This document shows positions 25,858 to 34,868 of a stretch of DNA of 36,590 nt, piece by piece. The notes beneath the pieces are model-generated. The model was not told the origin of the DNA and searched no databases. It saw only the letters and a program-made list of their open reading frames with translations. Source of the stretch: an uncultured Bacilli bacterium (GTDB taxonomy: Bacteria; Bacillota_I; Bacilli_A; RF39; UBA660). The DNA is taken from positions 1-36,590 of the forward strand of contig CANQAK010000007.1 of the NCBI GenBank assembly GCA_947589495.1, in the 5' to 3' direction. The position numbers were made by a program, and so were the translations under genes. Each line of letters opens with the position of its first letter. The first letter of the stretch is position 1.

Positions 25858-27018
25858 ATGATAGTTATGAAAAGTAGAGTATTTTATTTAAGTTTATTTA
25901 TAGTAATAGTAATTGTAATGAATGCCGTAAGTTTTAAAGTCTTTTATAAAAAAGAAGATGTTGAATACGCTAATCTTTGTTATTATGAAGAAGATAATAA
26001 CTATATTTTAGTGGAAAAAAATGAAATTGCTGATAATTTTATTTCCTATTTATATAAAGATAGTAGTGATAATTATATTGGTAAGATATATGACTATGAT
26101 TCTAATAAAGAATTATTGATTACTGATTTAATTAAAGAAGATAAATTAGAAGAATATAATAATAAAATAAAAGAATTAATATATTTAAAATATCCTAAAT
26201 TTATATCTGATGTGTTAGTATTAGATGAAACAGATAAATCTTATTTATTTAGAGATAATGAATTAATTATTTATTTTAATAATTATGTAATAGAACCAGA
26301 AGTATTAGAAACTTTATATTTAAAAGTTAATTATAATGAAATAAAAGATTATCTTAATTTTTTAGTAATATATGATAGTGATTATGAAAACGAATCTGGG
26401 TATAATTATACTAATGCCAAAAAAAGTATTGCATTCACTTTTGATGATAGTCCCAATAAAAATAAAACTAATGTAATTTTAGAAGAATTAAAAAATAATT
26501 ATGCTCATGCTACTTTTTTTGTAGTAGGTAGTAAAGCAATATATAATAAAGATTTACTTATAAGTATTAAGAATATGGGAAATGAAATAGGAAGTCATAC
26601 TTACAACCATGCTAATATGGGAAAAATGACTGATGAAGAAATATTAAATGATTATGAAACGATGAATAATTTATATAAAAATTTATTTAAAACAGATTTA
26701 AAATATATAAGACCTCCTTATGGAGTAATTAAAAAAAATCAATTAGATTTAATACCAACCTCTTATATATTATGGAGTTTAGATACAAATGATTGGAGAT
26801 ATAGAAATAGTGATTATTTAGTTAATTATGTTTTAGAAAATGTTCAAGATGGTGATATTATTTTATTTCATGATTCTTATGATAGCACAGTAGATGCAAT
26901 AAAAAAATTATTACCTCTTTTATATAGCAAAGGCTATCAAGTAATGAGTGTATCTGAACTTTTTGATTTAAAGAAAATAAGTATTCAAAACAATCAAATT
27001 TATCATAATGCCTATTAG
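25858..27018 (+). CDS. Polysaccharide deacetylase (NodB-like), N-terminally anchored
   Basis: 'IAFTFDDSPNKNKTNVILEELKNNYAHATFFVVG', 'IGSHTYNHANMGKMT', 'IRPPYG', 'ILFHDSY'. Confidence 0.92.
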   Translation: MIVMKSRVFYLSLFIVIVIVMNAVSFKVFYKKEDVEYANLCYYEEDNNYILVEKNEIADNFISYLYKDSSDNYIGKIYDYDSNKELLITDLIKEDKLEEYNNKIKELIYLKYPKFISDVLVLDETDKSYLFRDNELIIYFNNYVIEPEVLETLYLKVNYNEIKDYLNFLVIYDSDYENESGYNYTNAKKSIAFTFDDSPNKNKTNVILEELKNNYAHATFFVVGSKAIYNKDLLISIKNMGNEIGSHTYNHANMGKMTDEEILNDYETMNNLYKNLFKTDLKYIRPPYGVIKKNQLDLIPTSYILWSLDTNDWRYRNSDYLVNYVLENVQDGDIILFHDSYDSTVDAIKKLLPLLYSKGYQVMSVSELFDLKKISIQNNQIYHNAY

Positions 27019-27389
27019 AAAATAGCTAAATCAACATCACCAGCATTATCATCTAATTCAGTATATAAAGAAAGAGCACCTCCTACTAAAAATACTAAAG
27101 TTGTTATTAATCTTTCTAAAGCAACTCTTTTTCTATTGGGAGTATTATTTCTATTTAATTCAACATCTTCTAAAGATATAACAACATAATAAAAATAAAT
27201 AACTAAAGCAATTATTAAAAGAGTAATATTTATTTTTCTACCACTTTTTTGATCTTGTTTATTTTTTGTATAAACATATCTTTCTTCTAAAAAGTTAGCA
27301 ACTAATGCAAAAAAGACAATAAAAAAGTAGATATACCAAATGATATCTTCTTCATGGAGTAATCTTAATTTTCTTGCATCACTTTCCAT
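27015..27389 (-). CDS. Hypothetical membrane protein
   Basis: ORF with several hydrophobic segments; no family recognised. Confidence 0.55.
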   Translation of the reverse strand: MESDARKLRLLHEEDIIWYIYFFIVFFALVANFLEERYVYTKNKQDQKSGRKINITLLIIALVIYFYYVVISLEDVELNRNNTPNRKRVALERLITTLVFLVGGALSLYTELDDNAGDVDLAIF

Positions 27390-27400
27390 ACTAAATATTA

Positions 27401-27703
27401 TTACTTTTTAGTATTTTTAATTAAAAAAATATTTAAATTTTTAATTCTTATTTTATGACTGCCAATTGTAAATAAAAGTGATGATATAAGTAAAATAATA
27501 CCAGTTATAATATCCCATATATTTTTATTACTAATAAACAAATAAATACTAAATAAAAAACTACATATACCAATTATAAATAATCTATCTAAACGCTTAG
27601 TTAAATTTTTACCATATTCAGTATTAATAAATTCTTTTTTTAATTTTTCTTTTTTCTCTTTAGTTAAATAATAATATTTTAGTTTATACATCAATACCAC
27701 CAA
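27401..27703 (-). CDS. Hypothetical small membrane protein
   Basis: ORF with two hydrophobic segments; adjacent to previous. Confidence 0.5.
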   Translation of the reverse strand: MVVLMYKLKYYYLTKEKKEKLKKEFINTEYGKNLTKRLDRLFIIGICSFLFSIYLFISNKNIWDIITGIILLISSLLFTIGSHKIRIKNLNIFLIKNTKK

Positions 27704-27730
27704 AATAATTATAACTTAAAATTAAGAGTT

Positions 27731-27759
27731 TTGACAACTTAATTAAAACAGTGTATGAT
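27731..27759 (+). promoter_or_regulatory. Sigma-A-like promoter TTGACA-N17-TATGAT
   Basis: TTGACA 27731-27736 and TATGAT 27754-27759 upstream of the ATG at 27793. Confidence 0.75.
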
Positions 27760-27792
27760 ATTTTTATAAAGGTGGGTAATGGAGGCATAAAA

Positions 27793-29592
27793 ATGACTAT
27801 CAAAGAAAAATTAAAAAAAGTATATAATGAAGCTTTAAAAGAAAATTATTTTAAGACTAAAGAATTAAAAGAATATGGACTAAGTAGTACTGATTTAACA
27901 AATTTAGTAAAAAAGGATATTTTAGTAAGGGTAAAAAAAGGAGAATATTTAGTTAACAATATAGATAGTTTAAGTATTTTGGTTAAAGAAGAAAAGGATT
28001 TAAGAGAAAAAATATTTTCATATTTACAAGATGGTAATTATGAAGATGCATTATCATTAATTGATAAATGTTTAAAAGAAGTAGAGAAAAGTGAATATTT
28101 TTTCTTACTAGAATATTTAATTAAAATATCTTTATCTAAAAATGATTTAACTTTTAAAGAAGTTTTAATTACTTTAAAAGAAATTATTGATAATAAATTT
28201 AATTTTGTAATTGATACATATATTAATGAATTTTTTAAATATATTAGAGAGTATAATTTTGAAGTAGCTAAACTTTATTTAGAAATAATTAGAAGAAGTA
28301 AAAAATTATCTAATGCTTATATAATTTATAAAGATTTAGAACAAAGTTTAGAGTATTTTCAAAATAAAGATAATGAAAAAAATAGTAAATTACCAAATAA
28401 TTTACTTTATGTATTAAATAAAGATGGTATATTTATTTTTGAAAATACTAATCCCTTTTTACTTAAAAATATAGAAGGATTAGTAAAAACTCATAGTGAT
28501 ATATCAATACTAAAAGTAGATAATTTAATAGTTTTAAAAAAGAAATTGGGCAAAAATTATGGTTTAAATAGTATAGATGAAGGAAATAAAGCTTTTCAAG
28601 CTGGAGAATATGCAAAATCTCTTCGTATTTTTAAAACAATGTTATTTAATGCAGAATCTTCCTTGCCTTTTTATAAAATAGGTTATTCATATTTTAAATT
28701 AAATGATTTAAAATTAGCTAAAAAATATTTATTAGTAGCATCAATTTTAAGTAAAAAAGAAGGTAAAACTACCAATTATGATACTATTATTAATAGTATT
28801 GATAAAGTTTTAAATACTCAAAATAAAAATGAAAAGAATTGGAGTGATGAAGATTTATTACAAATATTAAAAGATGTAAATGATGAAAAAATAGTTTTAA
28901 TAGATATAGATAATAGTAATACTTATTATAAAATAACTCGTTTTATTAGAGAACATGAAGATTATGTATATTTTTCAAGTGGTAGTTTATTAGTGATTAG
29001 AAAACAAAATACTAAAGAAAATAGAGATTATTTTAAACTACGTAAAGAAGCAACTAAAGCATTTGATAAAAAAGATTATGAATTATCTTTAAAATTATCT
29101 TTAGAAATTGCTGAATTTTGTTATACATCTAGTTTACCTTATGGTAAAATTGGTGAATGTTATTTAAAACTTAAAAATTATCCAGAAGCTTTAAAATATT
29201 TTAAAGCTGCTAAATGTTTAGCTCAAAAATATGGTAAAGATGATTTTGATTATGATAAAATTATTCTAAGTACTATGGAAGCAATGGAAAAAGAAAAATT
29301 TCATATTGAACTAGATCTTACATCAAAAATAGATGAATTATTAGAAAAAGGAATAAATGCCTTTCTTATTGTTAGTAAATTAAAATTAACGAGTGAAGAA
29401 GCATTTTATGTTTATTTATATGCTGCTAATTATTATTATCATCAAAATTTATATGATTTAGGAGATTATTATATAAAATTTGTTATTGAACACAATTTAG
29501 AAGATGAATCTCTAAATGAAATTATCTCTAATACTTTAAAATATAGAAATAATAATATTAAATTAGAAAGAGTAAAAAAGAAAGAGGAATAA
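27793..29592 (+). CDS. TPR-like repeat protein (ORF track start at 27751 is inside the promoter)
   Basis: SD 'tggaggcataaaaATG'; N-terminal winged-helix-like segment 'YFKTKELKEYGLSSTDLTNLVKKDILVRVKKGEYL' and TPR-like 'SLPFYKIGYSYFKLNDLKLAKKYLLVAS'. Confidence 0.75.
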   Translation: MTIKEKLKKVYNEALKENYFKTKELKEYGLSSTDLTNLVKKDILVRVKKGEYLVNNIDSLSILVKEEKDLREKIFSYLQDGNYEDALSLIDKCLKEVEKSEYFFLLEYLIKISLSKNDLTFKEVLITLKEIIDNKFNFVIDTYINEFFKYIREYNFEVAKLYLEIIRRSKKLSNAYIIYKDLEQSLEYFQNKDNEKNSKLPNNLLYVLNKDGIFIFENTNPFLLKNIEGLVKTHSDISILKVDNLIVLKKKLGKNYGLNSIDEGNKAFQAGEYAKSLRIFKTMLFNAESSLPFYKIGYSYFKLNDLKLAKKYLLVASILSKKEGKTTNYDTIINSIDKVLNTQNKNEKNWSDEDLLQILKDVNDEKIVLIDIDNSNTYYKITRFIREHEDYVYFSSGSLLVIRKQNTKENRDYFKLRKEATKAFDKKDYELSLKLSLEIAEFCYTSSLPYGKIGECYLKLKNYPEALKYFKAAKCLAQKYGKDDFDYDKIILSTMEAMEKEKFHIELDLTSKIDELLEKGINAFLIVSKLKLTSEEAFYVYLYAANYYYHQNLYDLGDYYIKFVIEHNLEDESLNEIISNTLKYRNNNIKLERVKKKEE

Positions 29593-29593
29593 A

Positions 29594-30073
29594 GTGAAAT
29601 TTGAGTTAAATGAATTAAATTTAAAAAATTGCATAGATATTAATGAAATAGTTACTATTGATTCAAATATAGATAAAAGAATTCATGATTTAAAGGATAG
29701 TAAAGTTATTGGTAAAATAACTAAAAATAGTAATGGAGATATTTATTTAGATTGTGTTTTTGAAGGAATTATGTATATTGATGATGCTATAACTTTGGAA
29801 AGCGTTCCTTACAAATTTAATATTAATATTGAAGAAAATTTAGAAGATTTAGAAGAAAATTATCAAGATTGTTATCAAAAAGAACAAAATATACTTGATT
29901 TAAAGCAAATTTTATGGCAAAATATTGTATTGGAAGTTCCCATTGGATTTACTCTTTGTAATGATGCTAATATAAAAGGAAATGGTTGGGAATTAATTAA
30001 TGAAAATACTAAAGTGGATGAAATAGACCCACGATTTAAAAAATTAGAAGATTTATTGAAAGGTGATGATTAG
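29594..30073 (+). CDS. YceD/DUF177 family protein
   Basis: Acidic ~160-aa protein immediately upstream of rpmF, with 'GDIYLDCVFEGIMYIDDAITLESVPYKFNINIEENL'; conserved synteny. Confidence 0.8.
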   Translation: MKFELNELNLKNCIDINEIVTIDSNIDKRIHDLKDSKVIGKITKNSNGDIYLDCVFEGIMYIDDAITLESVPYKFNINIEENLEDLEENYQDCYQKEQNILDLKQILWQNIVLEVPIGFTLCNDANIKGNGWELINENTKVDEIDPRFKKLEDLLKGDD

Positions 30074-30076
30074 TTT

Positions 30077-30262
30077 ATGGCAGTTCCTTTTAGAAGAACA
30101 AGTATTACTAAAAAGAGAATGAGAAGAACACATTTAAAAAAAGAAGCTGGAGAAGTTGTAAGTTGTCCTAAATGTGGGGCACCATTAAGACCTCATAGAG
30201 CTTGTAAAAAATGTGGAAACTACAAAGGTGAAAACGTTTTAGAAATAGAAGAAGAAAAATAA
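30077..30262 (+). CDS. rpmF: 50S ribosomal protein L32
   Basis: 'MAVPFRRTSITKKRMRRTHLKKEAGEVVSCPKCGAPLRPHRACKKCGNYKGENVL'. Confidence 0.96.
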   Translation: MAVPFRRTSITKKRMRRTHLKKEAGEVVSCPKCGAPLRPHRACKKCGNYKGENVLEIEEEK

Positions 30263-30380
30263 ATTATATTGAATAGGAAACTATTCTTTTTTTTGGTAAA
30301 AAATTCAAATTTTTATTGTTTTCTATTATGGACTTTAATCTAACTTTTTGTTAAAATATATACAAAAAGTGGTGGGATGT

Positions 30381-31793
30381 ATGCAAAGAAAACATAAGCT
30401 TGTTTATATTGGTATAGTTTTAGTTTTATTAATTGTTTTTGCCATTATTAATTTGTTTATTCCCAGAGTTGAAATATCTTTAAATGGTAAAAGCAACATG
30501 AATATAGAAGTTGGAAGTGAATATAAAGAACTAGGAGCTAACGCTTATGTAGCTAGTGCCTTTAAAAAAGATAAATTAAATTTAGAAATTGATGGAAATG
30601 TTGATTCTAGTAAATTAGGTAATTATATAATTACTTATAAAGTAAATAATCATGGAAATATTATAACTGCTCAAAGAAAAGTAAAAGTAATTGATGATAT
30701 AAAACCTGTTATTACTTTAAATAGTGATGTTAAAGCTTGTAAAAAAAATCGTTTAGTAGAAATAGATGCTACTGTTACCGATAATTATGATGGTGATATT
30801 ACAGATAATTTAGAGTATCGAATAGATTTTGATAAAGTTTATATTAGTGCTAAAGATTCTTCTTTAAATAAAAGTGAAATAGTAGAAGATTTAAAATATA
30901 TTGATGAAGAAGAACCTGTAATTAAATTAAATGGTAATGATAAAATTTATTTAGTAATGGGAGAATCTTACAATGAATTAGGAGCAGAAGCAACTGATTC
31001 ATGTGATGGTAATTTAACAGATAAAATAAATATTACTAATAATGTAAATATTAATAAAGAAGGTAGTTATGAAGTAGTATATGAAGTAACTGATAATAGT
31101 AATAAAACATCTACTATAAAAAGAACTGTTGTAGTAACTAAACCTGTTGTAAAAGAAGAAGAGAAAGCTACAGGAACAATTTATTTAACATTTGATGATG
31201 GACCTGGTGTTTATACTGAAGAGATATTAAATATTTTAAATAGATATAATGTTAAAGCTACATTTTTTGTTACTAATCAATTCCCTAAATATAATTATTT
31301 AATAAAAAAAGAATATGATGAAGGACATAGTATTGGTATACATACTTATAGTCATAAATGGAATATTTATGAAAGTGAAGAAACTTATTTAAATGATTTT
31401 AATAATATGGATAATATTATATATAATTTAATTGGTATACATACTAAAATCTTCCGTTTTCCAGGAGGAAGTTCTAATACAGTTAGTCGTAATTATAACA
31501 TAGGAATAATGAGTAGATTAGCTAGTATTATGACTGAAAAAGGTTATGTATATTTTGATTGGACTTTTGATAGTGGTGATACTTCTAAAAATAAAAATAA
31601 AGCTAGTGATATAATTAATACTTTTAAAACATATTTAAATAAACATGGAGATAATATAGTACTTATGCATGATATTAAAAAAAGTACTTTAGAAGCTTTA
31701 CCAAGCGTTTTAGAATATACAAAGAATTTAGGATATACTTTTAAAGTAATTACAGAAAATACTACACCAAAGCAATTTAAAATTGCTAACTAA
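30381..31793 (+). CDS. Polysaccharide deacetylase with N-terminal Ig-like (DUF5011-type) domains
   Basis: Ig-like 'EVGSEYKELGANAYV...', 'VMGESYNELGAEATDSCDGNLTDKI', then 'IYLTFDDGPGVYTEEILNILNRYNVKATFFVTNQ', 'FRFPGGSSN'. Likely start is the internal Met (MQRKHKLVY). Confidence 0.9.
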   Translation: MQRKHKLVYIGIVLVLLIVFAIINLFIPRVEISLNGKSNMNIEVGSEYKELGANAYVASAFKKDKLNLEIDGNVDSSKLGNYIITYKVNNHGNIITAQRKVKVIDDIKPVITLNSDVKACKKNRLVEIDATVTDNYDGDITDNLEYRIDFDKVYISAKDSSLNKSEIVEDLKYIDEEEPVIKLNGNDKIYLVMGESYNELGAEATDSCDGNLTDKINITNNVNINKEGSYEVVYEVTDNSNKTSTIKRTVVVTKPVVKEEEKATGTIYLTFDDGPGVYTEEILNILNRYNVKATFFVTNQFPKYNYLIKKEYDEGHSIGIHTYSHKWNIYESEETYLNDFNNMDNIIYNLIGIHTKIFRFPGGSSNTVSRNYNIGIMSRLASIMTEKGYVYFDWTFDSGDTSKNKNKASDIINTFKTYLNKHGDNIVLMHDIKKSTLEALPSVLEYTKNLGYTFKVITENTTPKQFKIAN

Positions 31794-31852
31794 TAAGTAC
31801 CCATACCAAATAAAAAAAGTTACATAATATAAATTAGAAAGGAAATAATATT

Positions 31853-32158
31853 ATGGAACAAAAATTTGAGTATAATAAAGAGACAAGTTTTGATGGTGGA
31901 CAAATGGGTATGGATATGGGTACTTGTTGTGAAGCAGGAATGCCTATGCAAAGTGCTCCAATGATGTGTCAACCAATTCAAGAATGTCCACAAGAAAGAG
32001 TATGTCATAGATATATTTGTTATGAAGTACCTCATATTATGCCATGTAATACTAGAATAATAAATCATCATGTTTATAGACATACATACACACCATGTTA
32101 TACAAGTTGTGAAGAAAATGTTGTATCAAACATTTATGATAGAAAATGTTGCTTCTAA
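31853..32158 (+). CDS. Cys/His/Met-rich small protein, CotD-like spore coat candidate
   Basis: 101 aa 'MGTCCEAGMPMQSAPMMCQPIQECPQERVCHRYICYEVPHIMPCNTRIINHHVYRHTYTPCYTSCEENVV' resembles CotD-type composition. Confidence 0.65.
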   Translation: MEQKFEYNKETSFDGGQMGMDMGTCCEAGMPMQSAPMMCQPIQECPQERVCHRYICYEVPHIMPCNTRIINHHVYRHTYTPCYTSCEENVVSNIYDRKCCF

Positions 32159-32220
32159 AAATCTCTAATAGAGATTTTTTTCTTTACAAAAATAAATAGA
32201 TCATATTAATATATAAGTAG

Positions 32221-32664
32221 GTGATGCTTATGATTAAAAGAGTAACTAGTAGTACTGATTGTAAAATATGTGATAATTTTTTAACTTTATTAATTCAAGA
32301 TGAAAGAAAGTATGCTAATGATATTGATGAGAATTTTGTAGTTAAAGATTATTTTATTAATGTATTAAATAAAGATAATATTCTTTTATTAGATAAAGAT
32401 AAAAATGTTCCTACGGGATATATATTTGCTTTAAAAAAAGAAAATGGTTATTTAATTGATGGACTTTATGTAGATGTTAATTATAGAAAAAAAGGTTTAG
32501 CTACTAAATTAATAAAAGAAATTGTTTTGAATATTAATTATCCAATATTTTTGTGGGTATATAAAAATAATATAAAAGCTTTAAATTTATATAAAAAACT
32601 AGGTTTCATTATTAAAAATGAAACCCCAGAGAAATATTTTATGGAATACTTAGGTAATAAATAA
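32221..32664 (+). CDS. GNAT-family N-acetyltransferase
   Basis: 'YLIDGLYVDVNYRKKGLATKLIKEIVLNINYPIFLWVYKNNIKALNLYKKLGF'. Confidence 0.85.
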   Translation: MMLMIKRVTSSTDCKICDNFLTLLIQDERKYANDIDENFVVKDYFINVLNKDNILLLDKDKNVPTGYIFALKKENGYLIDGLYVDVNYRKKGLATKLIKEIVLNINYPIFLWVYKNNIKALNLYKKLGFIIKNETPEKYFMEYLGNK

Positions 32665-32683
32665 TAAAATATTTATATTATTC

Positions 32684-32725
32684 CTATGACGAAATTCTTT
32701 GCATTTGCAAAGAATTTCGTCATAG
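32684..32725. repeat. Perfect inverted repeat, 20-bp arms, 2-bp centre
   Basis: CTATGACGAAATTCTTTGCA-tt-TGCAAAGAATTTCGTCATAG. Confidence 0.9.
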
Positions 32726-32794
32726 AAAAAAATTGATATTTTCTACTTGAAATTAAAGATAGTTATGATAATATATAAGTAACAAGGAGTAGTT

Positions 32795-33751
32795 ATGAAG
32801 TTAAAAGATGAAGTAAAAGAAATGAGAAAAGAATGGGTTCACGAAGGGTATACAAGAATAATTAAGGATTTTAAAGATTATGATAAAATTACTAGAGGTC
32901 AAATGGTTGACGAAATTGTAGAGTATTATCATAGTTTTGATGTCATTTCAAGCATGTGTACATATAATGAATTAATGCTTTTAAAAAAAATATTAAATAA
33001 TAAAGTTACATATAAAGAACTTAAAAAATCCAAAAAAGAATTTGAGCTTCATGAATTATTAAGAAAATTTTTAATTATTGATACAATAGATGAAGAAGTA
33101 TGTGTACCAGAAGAACTTCAAGATGTTGTTAAATTAGCAATTAAAGAATGTGATAAATATTATATGGAAGTAAATGATGAAATAAATGATTTATTAATTG
33201 GTTTAATGAAAATATATGGTATTATTACTCCAGAAGATCTTTTAGATATATTACAAACTTATATAGATATATCTGATGAACACTTTTATTTCCATTTAAG
33301 TACTAATGAAAATTTTAGTTTTAATACTTATCATGTCTATGTTAATGATATAGTATATTTAATATATGAACCATATTATATATTTGAAGATATATTAGTT
33401 AATAATATAAATGATGAATTAGACTATAAAATTAGAGATGAAGAAGAAGTAATATATTTAAGAAAACATGATTTTTATGATAAAAATAAAGATATTTTAA
33501 AATTTTTAACAGAAGTAAAAAAATTAACATTTTTCCATTTTACATTATTTGACGCTATGCTGAAATGTGTAGTAATTAATGATGATAGAAAAAAATTAAT
33601 TCAAAGCTTTAGAAATATTCCAGCATTAAAAAATAATAATTTAGATGAAGTAATTGAATTAATGAATAAAGCAATGGATAATATGCCTTCTTCAATACTT
33701 AAAGGTTATACTAAAAAAGAGTATGATATGATAAAAGGTAATAATGAATAA
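32795..33751 (+). CDS. Hypothetical protein, 318 aa
   Basis: Long ORF with SD 'aaggagtagttATG'; no family recognised. Confidence 0.7.
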   Translation: MKLKDEVKEMRKEWVHEGYTRIIKDFKDYDKITRGQMVDEIVEYYHSFDVISSMCTYNELMLLKKILNNKVTYKELKKSKKEFELHELLRKFLIIDTIDEEVCVPEELQDVVKLAIKECDKYYMEVNDEINDLLIGLMKIYGIITPEDLLDILQTYIDISDEHFYFHLSTNENFSFNTYHVYVNDIVYLIYEPYYIFEDILVNNINDELDYKIRDEEEVIYLRKHDFYDKNKDILKFLTEVKKLTFFHFTLFDAMLKCVVINDDRKKLIQSFRNIPALKNNNLDEVIELMNKAMDNMPSSILKGYTKKEYDMIKGNNE

Positions 33752-34385
33752 TAAAGATATTAAAAATTATAAAATTTATAAAGAAAAAATAGGGGAAATA
33801 ATAGAAAATTGTATGTTATATACATATAACTTTAAATTAGAAGAAAAATTTTATAACTTATTAAATAATAATAATGTTAGGTTTGATTTTAATGATACTA
33901 ATGTAGTTATAAATTTAACTGTATTTCATCGAGTTTCTAAAGAAGATACTATTTTTGAAAAATATATGAAAGAATATATTGGATTATTTCATAATGATTA
34001 TAAATATTATAATGCTATTAAAAATACATATGTAGAATCATTATTTGAAATAAAAAATATAGATAATAAAAATAATATAGTTACTTTATTAGATATGTAT
34101 ACTAATAAAGAATATAATGTTACTGATATTACTTTATCTAATTCTTCAAAAGATTTAATAGGAAGTTATATTTATACTTCTTTAGTAACTATTAATGAAT
34201 TTACTATTATTACAGAATATGGTTTTGTGTTTCTAAAAAATAATCATCCAAATATTTTAAGAGAAATTAAAATAAAAACTAATAGACTTAATATAAATAA
34301 TGATGTAACAAAAAGATTTATTGCTTGTTATAAAATGTTTCAAAAAGAAGATGATATAAGTTTTTATCTAAATGAATTAGTTTAA
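33744..34385 (+). CDS. Hypothetical protein, 213 aa, overlaps previous
   Basis: ORF overlapping upstream gene by 8 bp; no family recognised. Confidence 0.65.
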   Translation: MNNKDIKNYKIYKEKIGEIIENCMLYTYNFKLEEKFYNLLNNNNVRFDFNDTNVVINLTVFHRVSKEDTIFEKYMKEYIGLFHNDYKYYNAIKNTYVESLFEIKNIDNKNNIVTLLDMYTNKEYNVTDITLSNSSKDLIGSYIYTSLVTINEFTIITEYGFVFLKNNHPNILREIKIKTNRLNINNDVTKRFIACYKMFQKEDDISFYLNELV

Positions 34386-34476
34386 AAAAAGATTGTAATA
34401 TATATAAAAATAGAGTATACTAAATATATAGGAAGTGTGATATTTCACGCCACCTAATATTATTATTAGCTAGACG

Positions 34477-34584
34477 TTATTCTATTACAATATGGACGAC
34501 GTCTTTTAATTTGTCTATTAAAATAATAATAGACAAAATTAGTATAATTAATAACAAGAACTTATTCAAAGTTTTTGCTTTCAT
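34477..34584 (-). CDS. Small hydrophobic peptide (35 aa), candidate type I toxin-like
   Basis: Minus strand SD ggaagtgaGGTGAGacggttATG; MKAKTLNKFLLLIILILSIIILIDKLKDVVHIVIE; not in the ORF track because of its size. Confidence 0.5.
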   Translation of the reverse strand: MKAKTLNKFLLLIILILSIIILIDKLKDVVHIVIE

Positions 34585-34772
34585 AACCGTCTCACCTCAC
34601 TTCCAAAAGACAAAATCCCCCTGAAAATCGGTTTAAAGGTGACGTCAGTACCAACACTTCCATAAGTCTCTATTAAATAATAGAAGTTTTTATTTGTAAA
34701 TACTTTCGACAAAACTGGTCAAAATAAGACATAAGAAAAATGTAAAGTTAACAACAAAATAAAAATTGAAAC

Positions 34773-34799
34773 TTGACTCCGGGGGGGGTATTATATAAT
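34773..34799 (+). promoter_or_regulatory. Promoter with poly-G spacer: TTGACT-cc-G8-tatta-TATAAT (15-bp spacer)
   Basis: Near-identical to 17150-17176; G8 at 34781-34788. Confidence 0.75.
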
Positions 34800-34868
34800 A
34801 ACCTTAAGAAATAGAAGAGTTAATAAATATGAGTAAGTTATTAACAAAAAGAAAAGGTGAATTATATA

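Noticed and set aside
27751-27792. ORF-track GTG start of TPR protein
   Set aside because: It falls inside the TTGACA-N17-TATGAT promoter; ATG at 27793 with a GGAGG SD is far more likely.
31820-32083. Minus-strand 87-aa ORF opposite the CotD-like gene
   Set aside because: Translation is a His/Thr/Ser-rich shadow; the plus-strand ORF has SD and spore-coat-like composition.
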